Positions 6,324-13,595 of a DNA stretch of 16,238 nt are shown here, piece by piece. The notes beneath the pieces are model-generated. The model had not been told where the DNA came from, ran no database searches, and saw only the letters and a program-made list of their open reading frames with translations. A program made the position numbers and the translations under genes. This DNA is from an uncultured Chitinophagales bacterium (lineage in GTDB: Bacteria > Bacteroidota > Bacteroidia > Chitinophagales > Chitinophagaceae). Position 1 is the stretch's first letter, and the number at the start of each line of letters is the position of its first letter. The stretch is taken from contig CAMPIQ010000082.1 of assembly GCA_946886475.1 (NCBI GenBank), forward strand, positions 1 to 16,238, given 5' to 3'.

Positions 6324-7505
6324 ATGAACCCGGTCAAACCTGTGATTCAACACCATCCTATGCACAGGGTTTATCAATTACTCAGAAACAATAAAAGATC
6401 AGGGCCCTTTACCCTGGAGGAGTTGCAAACAAATTCCCTGCAACCGCATGACCTCATCTGGGTGGATGGGAAAAGTGCCGGCTGGCAATATCCTTCTGAG
6501 ATCAACGAATTAAAAAAGCTGGTTGAAGCATCAAAAGAAGAACTGAGCCCGGTAAAAGAAAAATGCTACGGTAAGGATACATCATCTTCTACAGCCAATA
6601 TTTCAACCGGCAGCAAACGAAGCGGGATCTTTGTTAGTCTCCCCGGTATGGTCAGGAAAGTAGACCAACCAGTTTCACCCCCTGTTCAGGAAGATAGAAG
6701 AGAGGCATTTGAAAAGAAAGCGGAAGCGCTTTTTAACAGCGTTCAGTTGTTTGCACAACAGGAAAACAAAACCGTTGATGAAGAAATAACTGAATCAGAA
6801 GTGAAGTATACAAAATCCTTACAGGAACTGAAATATGAATATGCCTCCTGGATCCACCAGCAAAAAAATAAGAACAGTAACTGGAAAAATAAAAAGTGGA
6901 TGGTGGCAGCATGTTTCCTTGTCATTGGAATCGCTGCTTTTGTTTTTGCCTATCGTTCAGATAAGGTAGATAGCCTGGCCTTCCAATCCGGGCCATCATA
7001 TCCCAATGATGAGCTGGTAACACCGGCCATTGAAGATGAAAACCGCAGCAACATAATTAATACAACGGTAAAAGCCAATCCCATAAAATCTCCGGTCAGG
7101 AAAACAAGAACGAACAGTTTTGAAAAACAAAAGAGGTCAGAAAAAAAGCCGGATGTTGTTCCCACAAGAAAAAAGGAAGAAATACACCAGGAGAAAAATA
7201 AGACCCCCTTACCGCAACTGGTCAAAATAAATGGAAGTTATAAACCCATTGGAAATGGCGTTGCAAAGCCCCGGGTAACGGTGAGGAACAACAGCATGGA
7301 AACATTAAGCGTTGTTGCTGTAAATATTGTTTATTATAAAGCCGATGGATCACCGGCCGGTAAAGAAATACTTTATTTTAATCAGCTTTCTCCAAACGAA
7401 TCTATGACCTTGAAAGCCCCTGCCAATCCAGTTGCCGAAGAAGTGAAATTCAAATTGGGGCTGATCAGCAGCAAGGAAGGCGGAATTTATTATGCCCTGC
7501 AGTGA
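6324..7505 (+). CDS. GYF_2 (DUF4339) domain single-pass membrane protein
   Basis: A 393-aa protein. A GYF_2 domain lies at about 15-65: YQLLRNNKRSGPFTLEEL, then a predicted beta/helix ending in WVDGKSAGWQYPSEI, with the typical SGPF and W residues. A charged, probably helical stretch follows (122-190), then one transmembrane helix (192-210, WMVAACFLVIGIAAFVFAY). A long Lys/Arg/Glu-rich linker (240-296) connects to a C-terminal beta domain (about 299-393) with RVTVRNNSMETLSVVAVNIVYYKADG and YFNQLSPNESMTLKAP, resembling FxLYD-like domains in Bacteroidota proteins. GYF_2 is thought to bind proline-rich peptides or other partners, so a scaffold role is plausible, with the GYF domain in the cytosol and the beta domain outside; that orientation is inferred. 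An alternative start at 6360 would remove 12 residues. Confidence 0.85.
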   Translation: MNPVKPVIQHHPMHRVYQLLRNNKRSGPFTLEELQTNSLQPHDLIWVDGKSAGWQYPSEINELKKLVEASKEELSPVKEKCYGKDTSSSTANISTGSKRSGIFVSLPGMVRKVDQPVSPPVQEDRREAFEKKAEALFNSVQLFAQQENKTVDEEITESEVKYTKSLQELKYEYASWIHQQKNKNSNWKNKKWMVAACFLVIGIAAFVFAYRSDKVDSLAFQSGPSYPNDELVTPAIEDENRSNIINTTVKANPIKSPVRKTRTNSFEKQKRSEKKPDVVPTRKKEEIHQEKNKTPLPQLVKINGSYKPIGNGVAKPRVTVRNNSMETLSVVAVNIVYYKADGSPAGKEILYFNQLSPNESMTLKAPANPVAEEVKFKLGLISSKEGGIYYALQ

Positions 7506-7617
7506 ACCTTTGCCTCAGCCACTTCAAAATTCAATGAAAGGCATCACCATTGGTGAAGTCATTATCAGGAAGAATGCTGAAGCCTTTAACATCAGCGATG
7601 TATTGATCCATTTACAT

Positions 7618-7649
7618 AAAAAAAAGACCCGGAAAAAAATTTCCAGGTC
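7618..7649 (-). terminator. Intrinsic terminator of the tail-anchored protein gene
   Basis: Read on the minus strand, GACCTGGAAA pairs with TTTCCGGGTC (one G-U wobble; 7626-7649) and is followed by eight Ts (7618-7625). It lies 27 bases after the minus-strand stop at 7677. On the plus strand the same stem has a C-A mismatch and no long T-tract. Confidence 0.9.
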
Positions 7650-7676
7650 GTGGTGTTTGGCATAGATCCAGGTATA

Positions 7677-8126
7677 TCAGGAAAGTTTCTTTTTCAGGAA
7701 AAAAACACCAATGGTTGTAAAAAAAGCCAATGAATACTGAATTAGTTTTTTGGTGCTACGAACTCTTGGCTGACAGGGCTTATACAATGAGGTGTCGCCT
7801 TTTAAGGCTGCCTGTATGGCTGATTCAAAATCATGTAAAGCCAGGTTCATATCAGCATCATTTGAAAATGCCTGTCCGTTTGAATAGGTGCCATGCAGGC
7901 ATATCCTTATATATTTTTCATTCAGGGGCAGTACCGACACATTCACATAATACAGAACCTCTTTTTCAGGTTGCCTGTAAGCAAACCTGTAAGATTCAAT
8001 CATTTTGTTTTCGGAAACCAGGGTAATGTTGGGAACGAATGCAGGTACCGATAACAAACTATTTCTGGCCTGTAACTCAGAAGCATCAACAAAGGATTCC
8101 CTTGAAAGAAAATTTTGACGTGGCAT
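7677..8126 (-). CDS. Unknown tail-anchored protein (149 aa)
   Basis: I do not recognise the family. The first 125 residues are soluble: an N-terminal polar stretch, then a strand-rich part (LLSVPAFVPNITLVSE, 24-39; EVLYYVNVSVLPLNEKYIRICLHG, 56-79) and an Asp/Ala-rich helix (91-108, SDADMNLALHDFESAIQA). The protein ends in a single hydrophobic helix (about 128-144) followed by KKKLS, the layout of a C-terminal tail anchor with the N-terminal domain in the cytosol. Only one cysteine lies near the end of the soluble part (C118) and one in the core (C76). A good terminator follows, and the gene is divergent from the thioredoxin gene with a 214-base gap, so it is probably monocistronic. Orientation and topology are inference from the hydrophobicity pattern. 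Confidence 0.75.
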   Translation of the reverse strand: MPRQNFLSRESFVDASELQARNSLLSVPAFVPNITLVSENKMIESYRFAYRQPEKEVLYYVNVSVLPLNEKYIRICLHGTYSNGQAFSNDADMNLALHDFESAIQAALKGDTSLYKPCQPRVRSTKKLIQYSLAFFTTIGVFFLKKKLS

Positions 8127-8340
8127 GGCTTTTCATTTATTGGTGAATAGGTTAGTTAATCTATTACTAAAGTAACAGTCCGCACAATAAAAAACAATCG
8201 GTAAAACTCTTGAATTTTAATAAGTAGAATTCCTATTAATCTATGTTTCTGACGGGTAAAATATCAATACCGGTTATGGGGATTTTAACAAAATCCGCCT
8301 GTGGTATGCCTTATGGCACCCTGTTTGTCCATAAAAAACT

Positions 8341-8706
8341 ATGGCAACTATACATTTAACAGCACAGGACTTTAAAGACAGGATCTTTGATTATGAAACC
8401 AGTCAGGAATGGAAATTTAAAGGAGACCTTCCGGCAATTGTTGATTTTTATGCAGACTGGTGCGGCCCCTGCAAAGCCATTGCGCCTGTATTGGAAGACC
8501 TTTCTGAACAATACGAGGACAGGCTGGTAATTTATAAGATAGATACCGATAAAGAAATGGAATTATCCTCACTTTTCGGGATCCAGAGCATACCAACCCT
8601 GTTGTTCATTCCGGTGGAAGGAAATCCAATGATGCAGAAAGGGGCACTTCCCAAAAATGTTCTGCAGGAAGTGATCGAAGATAAACTGCTCATTAAAACC
8701 ACGTGA
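8341..8706 (+). CDS. trxA: Thioredoxin
   Basis: A 121-aa cytosolic thioredoxin. The redox site is WCGPC with C41 and C44, preceded by PAIVDFYAD; the cis-proline is P85 in SIPTLLF, and the KIDTDKEMELSSLFGIQ stretch is the usual helix 2/3 region. The protein is slightly longer than E. coli TrxA because of an N-terminal insertion of about 10 residues (FDYETSQEWKF) before the central strand, which I have seen in Bacteroidota thioredoxins. It would reduce disulfides in ribonucleotide reductase, peroxiredoxins and similar substrates. The stop codon directly abuts the stop of the 53-aa gene on the other strand, sharing the sequence TGATCA. Confidence 0.92.
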   Translation: MATIHLTAQDFKDRIFDYETSQEWKFKGDLPAIVDFYADWCGPCKAIAPVLEDLSEQYEDRLVIYKIDTDKEMELSSLFGIQSIPTLLFIPVEGNPMMQKGALPKNVLQEVIEDKLLIKTT

Positions 8707-8868
8707 TCATTTACGTGGCTTTTTGGGTTCTTCCTTTTTATCCCTTCCGTTTTTTTTATCCCTAACCCCCAGGTCAGGAGATCCATCCCTTGATACTTTC
8801 ACAAATGCCCTGTCGGTATTTTTTCCAGGGGCTTCCTGTTCCCTAAAATCATTTTTGTTTTTATTCAT
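8707..8868 (-). CDS. Small basic, charged protein (53 aa)
   Basis: This short ORF reads cleanly from an ATG at 8868 to a TGA at 8707. It begins MNKNKNDFREQEAPGK, has one slightly ordered patch (TDRAFVKVSRDGSPDLGVRD, 18-37) and ends in a Lys-rich tail KEEPKKPRK. There is no hydrophobic segment. It is convergent with trxA with no gap at all, the two stops overlapping in a palindromic TGATCA, and is followed by no visible terminator of its own. Composition matches the other small charged proteins of this window. Its reality rests on the clean open frame, the composition and the compact fit between neighbours; no function can be assigned. Confidence 0.58.
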   Translation of the reverse strand: MNKNKNDFREQEAPGKNTDRAFVKVSRDGSPDLGVRDKKNGRDKKEEPKKPRK

Positions 8869-8973
8869 GACAAATGGTTTTGATTAAAGAAAAAATTTGA
8901 ATTAAAAAAAACCTTGTGCTGATGCATTGACAGGCATAGGAATTTTTTTTCAGCCTGTCTTATAAATCAGGCA

Positions 8974-9007
8974 GCATTCTTTTCTGATAACCCAGAAAAA
9001 AGAATGC
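8974..9007. other. Imperfect hairpin in the 8869-9098 gap
   Basis: The arms GCATTCTTTT (8974-8983) and AAAAGAATGC (8998-9007) are complementary. The plus strand then reads CGTATTTTATTGC. It might be a plus-strand transcription end for read-through from trxA, but the stem is A/T-rich. Nothing else recognisable lies in the gap except the 9056-9079 terminator. Confidence 0.4.
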
Positions 9008-9055
9008 CGTATTTTATTGCTGAGTGATCATTTCCAATTGAAATCGATGCTGCAC

Positions 9056-9079
9056 AAAAAAGCCCCGCTTGCGCAGGGC
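9056..9079 (-). terminator. Intrinsic terminator of the secreted basic protein gene
   Basis: On the minus strand GCCCTGC, a GCAA tetraloop and GCGGGGC (9062-9079, one G-U pair) are followed by six Ts (9056-9061). It lies about 20 bases after the stop at 9099. Confidence 0.93.
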
Positions 9080-9098
9080 CTGAAAACCGTCCGAAAAA

Positions 9099-9485
9099 TC
9101 AGTACCGCCGGTTGTTCCTCCGGCTATTATCATAATGACCATTCCGTTGATTCCTGAAATAATCATTGATCCTTCTGATCTCCTGGTCTCTTTGCAATTC
9201 CAGTATATGCACCTGTCTGCGTTTTTCAGCAGGTCTTAAATACCTGCTATGTCTTACATCCTGGATCTTTTCCCTGTAGTGGTACCTGATCCTGTTTACA
9301 TGCTCAGCTCTTTCCCTTTCAGAAAAAGATGAATGGTTACCATACCTTCCATCATTGGTTCTTCCGTTGGACTGACCAAGTACCACATCCCTGGAATTTC
9401 TTTGCTGGGATGGATACCGTCCCGATTGTGCCATGGCTACACTCATGGTGCATATGGCAATTAAAACTGTAAGGATTCTTTTCAT
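9099..9485 (-). CDS. Secreted Arg/Asn/Tyr-rich basic protein (128 aa)
   Basis: A 128-aa protein with a clear signal peptide, MKRILTVLIAICTMSVAMA, probably cleaved between A19 and Q20. The mature protein is strongly basic, with R, N, Y, H and Q abundant. Residues 54-110 (ERERAEHVNRIRYHYREKIQ, then LRPAEKRRQVHILELQRDQE) are predicted to be a long amphipathic helix or coiled coil, followed by a low-complexity tail rich in N, R and Y. No cysteine occurs in the mature part. It is exported to the periplasm; the function is unknown, and proteins of this look are common as hypotheticals in Chitinophagaceae. A strong terminator follows, so it is likely monocistronic or the last gene after the SET-domain gene, 96 bases upstream. 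Confidence 0.85.
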   Translation of the reverse strand: MKRILTVLIAICTMSVAMAQSGRYPSQQRNSRDVVLGQSNGRTNDGRYGNHSSFSERERAEHVNRIRYHYREKIQDVRHSRYLRPAEKRRQVHILELQRDQEIRRINDYFRNQRNGHYDNSRRNNRRY

Positions 9486-9581
9486 AGTTACCCATATTTA
9501 TTGTGATATAGTTGAGAGTGGTAATTATGAATAACGTTTAACCGGCAGGGTTAGCACAGCTTACATAATATTGTTAAAGAT

Positions 9582-9998
9582 TCAGAGAAATCCTAAGCAG
9601 CCTTCAACACCACAATTACATTTCAGGCTTCCTTCATGATGTGTGATACCGTAATTACAGGTGAGTTCTTCACGTGGAGCTATATTGGTTAAAGCATAAA
9701 ATTCAACATGAAAGCCAATGGTTCTCATAAAGGTGTTGGGTTTACATGAATGATTTACATACCTGAGTGCATTGCTATTCACTGAAGCATCAAGGGTTTT
9801 ACCATTCCAAAGTTCAACAAGGGAAATCGTTCTTTTTGACCTCGCCCTGATGCGCCCTTCTTTTTTTGAGATCACCCGGCCACCCAGCGACCCTATTTTC
9901 CTTTTAGCCGGTATGCTTCCACCCGAGTAAACTCCTTTACCGTGGATGCGGCTTCTATCTACCTTTAAAGGGAATACTATATTTCCTTTTATTTCCAT
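9582..9998 (-). CDS. SET-domain protein (putative protein-lysine methyltransferase)
   Basis: A 138-aa compact SET domain, expected to transfer a methyl group from S-adenosylmethionine to lysine in a protein. The conserved pieces are present in order: SRIHGKGVYSGGSIP (16-30), LRYVNHSCKPNT (78-89, with the NHS cofactor motif 82-84), REELTCNYG (109-117, with N115 and Y116 standing for the usual D/N-Y pair), and a cysteine-rich end KCNCGVEGCLG (126-136). C85 together with C127, C129 and C134 is arranged like the zinc site of SET plus post-SET enzymes. The start has a good ribosome-binding site (AGAGGAA) before the ATG. The substrate is unknown, and no histone-like protein gene is adjacent. It is divergent from a 41-aa membrane ORF. 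Confidence 0.88.
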   Translation of the reverse strand: MEIKGNIVFPLKVDRSRIHGKGVYSGGSIPAKRKIGSLGGRVISKKEGRIRARSKRTISLVELWNGKTLDASVNSNALRYVNHSCKPNTFMRTIGFHVEFYALTNIAPREELTCNYGITHHEGSLKCNCGVEGCLGFL

Positions 9999-10099
9999 TT
10001 TCCTCTGTTATTTAAAAACAATATGGATGGAATTAATTAGCTAATTGTTTAAAGCTTAACCCATTACATATTTGGACCATTTCTTGCCAACAGGGGTGT

Positions 10100-10225
10100 A
10101 TGACTAAGGATTTGAAATATCATGCTGATGAACATGCCGGGGTTTCCGGCCTGTTACAAAGTCTTGGAATTGCCATACCGGTATCCATTTCCCTGTGGAT
10201 TGGAATTATCATGCTGGTATTTTGA
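10100..10225 (+). CDS. Possible 41-aa single-pass membrane microprotein
   Basis: An ATG at 10100, preceded by a purine-rich CAGGGGTG at short spacing, opens a 41-codon frame. The first 14 residues are polar (MTKDLKYHADEHAG), and residues 15-41 are a continuous hydrophobic helix that includes IAIPVSISLWIGIIMLVF to the very C-terminus. It ends with a TGA that is part of the TGATCA shared with the stop of the 75-aa gene on the other strand. Small tail-inserted membrane proteins are real in bacteria but hard to prove. The support is the polar-then-hydrophobic layout, the leader and the close packing. It might be a chance ORF. Confidence 0.45.
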   Translation: MTKDLKYHADEHAGVSGLLQSLGIAIPVSISLWIGIIMLVF

Positions 10226-10453
10226 TCAGGGTATTCCCAGGGTTTCATTTCCTGCGGGCTCAGGATCCTGTGCGCCCTGCTTCCGGTTGGACGGATTACT
10301 GCCAACCTTATTATCTTTCTCCCTGTCTGCTTCTTTATTAATTTTAGTGATACCTGCTTCCTTTCGTGAAGCTGAACGAAGGTTCTTATCCTTGTTCTCA
10401 ACATTGAGCGCTTCATTTTGATCTGACTCAATGGGTTCATCATGTTTTGCCAT
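10226..10453 (-). CDS. Small charged, probably disordered protein (75 aa)
   Basis: The ATG at 10453 gives a 75-aa product beginning MAKHDEPIESDQNEAL; the longer frame upstream reads through the 38-aa membrane gene and is discarded. The composition is dominated by K, E, D, N and R with no hydrophobic run, apart from a helix-like stretch NLRSASRKEAGITKINKEAD (24-43) and a Pro/Asn/Gly tail. It follows the 38-aa gene by 26 bases on the same strand, so they are probably one transcript. Its stop abuts that of the 41-aa ORF across TGATCA. A competing frame on the same strand (stop 10120) is Ser/Arg/Pro-rich with an odd composition and looks like a shadow. The function is unknown. Confidence 0.6.
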   Translation of the reverse strand: MAKHDEPIESDQNEALNVENKDKNLRSASRKEAGITKINKEADREKDNKVGSNPSNRKQGAQDPEPAGNETLGIP

Positions 10454-10479
10454 AAAAAATTTATTACGGTAAATAGTTT

Positions 10480-10596
10480 TCAACAACCACCTAACATCCA
10501 GTAGATCAAAATGAAAATGAGTATGGTTCCAAAACAACCTCCTCCTAATTTTTTAGCGCCATATCCGGCTATTATGGCGCGCAACCAATTGGGCAT
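10480..10596 (-). CDS. Glycine-rich single-pass membrane microprotein (38 aa)
   Basis: A clean 38-codon frame with ATG at 10596 and TGA at 10480-10482. The protein begins MPNWLRAIIAGYGAKKLGGGC; one hydrophobic helix (FGTILIFILIYWML, 22-35) follows and it ends GGC. The order of an amphipathic N-terminus with an invariant-looking GAKKLGGGC patch and a single C-terminal helix is not expected by chance and agrees with short unannotated membrane proteins that I recall in Bacteroidota; I cannot check this. Cysteines at positions 21 and 38 flank the helix, so they could be lipid- or disulfide-linked, which is speculation. It lies 26 bases upstream of the 75-aa gene, probably in the same transcript. 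It is below common gene-calling cutoffs. Confidence 0.72.
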   Translation of the reverse strand: MPNWLRAIIAGYGAKKLGGGCFGTILIFILIYWMLGGC

Positions 10597-10701
10597 AATT
10601 CGAATTTAGAAGATAAGTGATTAAAAAATTATGCCATCGAAAGCTGAGAACATTTGAAATTGCAGGGAAGACAGGCTGCACCATTTTAGTTATTTGGTTA
10701 A

Positions 10702-10797
10702 GAAAAAAAGAAATGAAAAGATGCCGGGGCGTTTACGACTTAATGATCAACCTTCACAACGTTTTATTTGCCCCTTCTTTATAGCATCTTCATTTCC
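10702..10797 (-). terminator. Probable clpB terminator, long interrupted hairpin
   Basis: On the minus strand, downstream of clpB, GAAATGAA, GATGC and GGGGC pair with GCCCC, GCATC and TTCATTTC across a loop of about 40 nt (arms 10710-10730 and 10770-10797), followed by eight Ts interrupted at their ends (10702-10709). The 3' T-run and G/C base support termination; the long loop is unusual. No other ORF was found in this gap. Confidence 0.6.
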
Positions 10798-10847
10798 TTC
10801 TTTCCATGGCAGTATAATAGCCACATAATTATTGATACCGGGAGGTC

Positions 10848-13472
10848 TTATTTCATTTCATGTGCCTGGGCCACTTCATTACGGAAAACAACCACGCCAT
10901 CAAATACATCAACCAGCACCGGTTGTGATTTATCAATATCACCTGCCAGTATTTTTTTACTCAACACATTTACGATCTCTTTTTGTATCAACCGCTTTAA
11001 TGGCCGGGCACCAAACTGCGGATCAAATCCATGTTCTGCAAGATGGTCTATCAGGTAATCAGAAAAATGAAGCCTGATTCCACTCTGGGCCACCAGATGT
11101 TGTAAATATTCAAGCTGTATGCGAATGATGCCACGGATCTCATTTTTCATAAGAGGCTGGAACAGGATGATCTCATCTATGCGGTTAAGGAACTCAGGCC
11201 TGATGGTCTCTCTTAATCTCACCATCACTTCGGCTTTTGTTTTCTCCACCACTTCATCCTTGTTCCTTTCATTTACATCACCGAAATTATCCTGGATGAT
11301 ATCACTTCCAAGATTGGAGGTCATAATAATAATGGTGTTCTTAAAATTCACCACACGGCCTTTATTGTCTGTTAGTCTTCCATCATCAAGCACCTGCAAC
11401 ATAATATTCCACACATCGGGATGTGCCTTTTCAATTTCATCAAGCAACACCACCTGGTAAGGTTTCCGTCTCACCGCTTCGGTTAGTTGCCCGCCTTCGT
11501 CATAACCCACATATCCCGGAGGGGCGCCTACCAGCCTGGAAACCGTATGTTTTTCCTGGTATTCACTCATGTCTATACGGGTGAGCATATGTTCATCATC
11601 GAACAAATAATCGGCAAGTGCTTTGGCAAGTTCTGTTTTACCAACCCCGGTTGTGCCAAGAAATATAAAAGAACCGATCGGTTTCTTTGGATCACTCAGC
11701 CCGGCCCTGCTCCTGCGAATGGCATCGGCTACGGCTACTATGGCTTCATCCTGGCCAACTACACGCCTGTGAAGTTCATCCTCGAGATTGAGTAATTTTT
11801 CTCTTTCTCCCTGCATCATTTTTGTTACAGGGATTCCGGTTGATTTGGCAACACTTTCTGCAATATCTTCCGCGTCCACTTCTTCCTTCATCAGCCTGCG
11901 TGAGTTATTGCTTAATTCATTCAGCTGCTCCTGCAATTCATTTATCCCGGCCTCCTGTTCTTTTATTCTTCCATACCTGATCTCAGCCACTTTTCCATAA
12001 TCTCCTTCTCTTTCTGCCTGTTCCGCTTCCAGTTTCAGTGTCTCAATTGAGGCCTTCCCATTTTGAATTTTTTCAACCAGGTCTTTTTCTTCCTGCCATT
12101 TAGCTTTCAGTGTATCCCTTTCAACCGCAAGGTTGGCCAGATTGGTATTGAGTTCCTTTAATTTATCCTCATCGTTTTCTCTTTTGATGGCTTCTTTTTC
12201 AATTTCAAGTTGCCTGATCTGTCTTTCCAGCTTATCCAGTTCTTCAGGCATTGAATTCATTTCCAGCCGGAGTTTTGCGGCACTTTCATCAATCAGGTCA
12301 ATAGCTTTATCAGGCAGGAACCTGTCGGTGATGTATCTAACGGATAATTCAACTGCGGCAATGATGGCCTCATCTTTAATGCGAACATGATGGTGGGTCT
12401 CATAACGGTCTTTTAGTCCGCGAAGAATAGATATGGCATCTTCAACTGATGGTTCATCAATCATTACTTTCTGGAAGCGGCGCTCAAGCGCTTTATCCTT
12501 TTCAAAAAATTTCTGGTATTCATTTAAAGTGGTGGCACCGATGGCTCTTAATTCACCACGCGCCAGTGCCGGTTTTAAAATGTTGGCAGCATCCATGGCA
12601 CCTTCGCCTCCGCCGGCACCAACGAGGGTATGTATTTCATCAATGAAAAGAATGATCTCTCCTTCACTGGTTGAAACTTCTTTTACCACACCTTTCAGCC
12701 GCTCTTCAAATTCGCCTTTATATTTTGCGCCGGCTATAAGCTGACCCATATCAAGTGCAAAAATAATTTTTGATTTAAGGTTCTCAGGTACATCACCATT
12801 TACGATCCTGATGGCCAGGCCTTCAGCAATGGCGGTTTTTCCCACGCCCGGCTCACCAACAAGGATAGGATTATTCTTGCTCCTGCGTGTAAGTATGTGA
12901 AGTGTTCTTCTGATCTCTTCATCTCTGCCGATCACGGGATCGAGTTTTCCATTCCTGGCGAGTTCATTGAGGTTTTTTGCATATTTATTTAAAGCATTGA
13001 ATTGCGTTTCCTGGGTTTGAGATGTAACCGTAGATCCCTTGCGAAGCTCATTGATGGCTGTGGTTAGTCCTTTTTCATTCAGTCCAAGATCCTTAAGAAG
13101 TTTTGCTGTATTATCATTTCCCTGTATCAGTGAAATCAAAAGATGCTCAGGCGTTATAAATTCATCATTGAATTTTTTAAGCAAAGCGCCTGCCCTCAAT
13201 ATCACTTTATTGGCTTCTGCAGATATGGACTGCGCAGGATCGCCACCACTTATTTTGGGAAGCCGGTTGATCTGTTCATCCACTTTAGTTTCGAGTTGCT
13301 GTACATTAACAGCATTTTTCTTCAACAGGAATTCTACTGGAGAATCCTGCTGGTCAAGGAGGGCTTTGAGTATGTGTTCCGTTTCAATATTGGCATTGCC
13401 GTGGTTGAATGCCAGTTGCTGCGACTGTTGTATTACCTCGGCAGCCTTTATGGTAAAATTGGAAAGATTCAT
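10848..13472 (-). CDS. clpB: ClpB disaggregase
   Basis: A full-length 874-aa AAA+ chaperone that, with DnaK/DnaJ/GrpE, threads aggregated proteins through a hexameric ring in the cytosol. In order: a two-repeat Clp N-domain (about 1-145); NBD1 with Walker A GEPGVGKT (206-213), pore-loop Y251 in [13 protein letters not shown], Walker B ILFIDE (274-279) and arginine fingers R331/R332; the middle coiled-coil domain (about 405-530) that marks ClpB and separates it from ClpA/ClpC; NBD2 with Walker A GTTGVGKT (606-613), pore loop GYVGYDEGG (653-661) and Walker B VVLLDE (674-679). No motif is missing. There is no ClpP-binding IGF loop expected in this family. It is divergent from the serine-hydrolase homologue. 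I saw no CIRCE or sigma-32-like promoter in its 123-base upstream gap. Confidence 0.99.
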   Translation of the reverse strand: MNLSNFTIKAAEVIQQSQQLAFNHGNANIETEHILKALLDQQDSPVEFLLKKNAVNVQQLETKVDEQINRLPKISGGDPAQSISAEANKVILRAGALLKKFNDEFITPEHLLISLIQGNDNTAKLLKDLGLNEKGLTTAINELRKGSTVTSQTQETQFNALNKYAKNLNELARNGKLDPVIGRDEEIRRTLHILTRRSKNNPILVGEPGVGKTAIAEGLAIRIVNGDVPENLKSKIIFALDMGQLIAGAKYKGEFEERLKGVVKEVSTSEGEIILFIDEIHTLVGAGGGEGAMDAANILKPALARGELRAIGATTLNEYQKFFEKDKALERRFQKVMIDEPSVEDAISILRGLKDRYETHHHVRIKDEAIIAAVELSVRYITDRFLPDKAIDLIDESAAKLRLEMNSMPEELDKLERQIRQLEIEKEAIKRENDEDKLKELNTNLANLAVERDTLKAKWQEEKDLVEKIQNGKASIETLKLEAEQAEREGDYGKVAEIRYGRIKEQEAGINELQEQLNELSNNSRRLMKEEVDAEDIAESVAKSTGIPVTKMMQGEREKLLNLEDELHRRVVGQDEAIVAVADAIRRSRAGLSDPKKPIGSFIFLGTTGVGKTELAKALADYLFDDEHMLTRIDMSEYQEKHTVSRLVGAPPGYVGYDEGGQLTEAVRRKPYQVVLLDEIEKAHPDVWNIMLQVLDDGRLTDNKGRVVNFKNTIIIMTSNLGSDIIQDNFGDVNERNKDEVVEKTKAEVMVRLRETIRPEFLNRIDEIILFQPLMKNEIRGIIRIQLEYLQHLVAQSGIRLHFSDYLIDHLAEHGFDPQFGARPLKRLIQKEIVNVLSKKILAGDIDKSQPVLVDVFDGVVVFRNEVAQAHEMK

Positions 13473-13595
13473 AGTTATTAATTATGTTTATTTTAGAAAT
13501 TTCGTTCTTAGATTCACCTTTTGATGATGGCATCAGCAGGTAAAAGCAACAAACACAATCAGCAAACACTAATCCAAGTACAAATGGAAGAAACT

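Noticed and set aside
7534..7665. 43-codon plus-strand ORF starting MKGITIGEVIIRKN after the GYF_2 gene.
   Set aside because: Its last third runs through the strong minus-strand terminator (7618-7649), giving a KKKTRKK stretch; it has no ribosome-binding site and no neighbour logic.
8243..8359. 38-codon plus-strand ORF running into the start of trxA.
   Set aside because: It overlaps the trxA coding start out of frame, its residue pattern has no clear structure and no ribosome-binding site is visible.
10120..10443. 107-aa minus-strand frame overlapping the 75-aa gene.
   Set aside because: It is read in a different frame from the more protein-like 75-aa ORF, with an R/S/P/M-rich shadow composition.
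10556..10580. 8-bp perfect hairpin (GCGCCATA/TATGGCGC) in the region before the 75-aa gene.
   Set aside because: It lies inside the 38-aa reading frame and has no T-tract, so it is not called as a terminator.
11119..13524. Several plus-strand ORFs of 65-161 aa across clpB.
   Set aside because: All are antisense to clpB, Ser/Ile/Leu-rich as expected from the reverse of charged helical coding, with no motif.
13521..13595. 25-residue N-terminal extension of the serine-hydrolase homologue.
   Set aside because: The signal peptide begins at the 13596 ATG, which has a GGAAG leader; the extension is Q/N-rich and would precede the signal.
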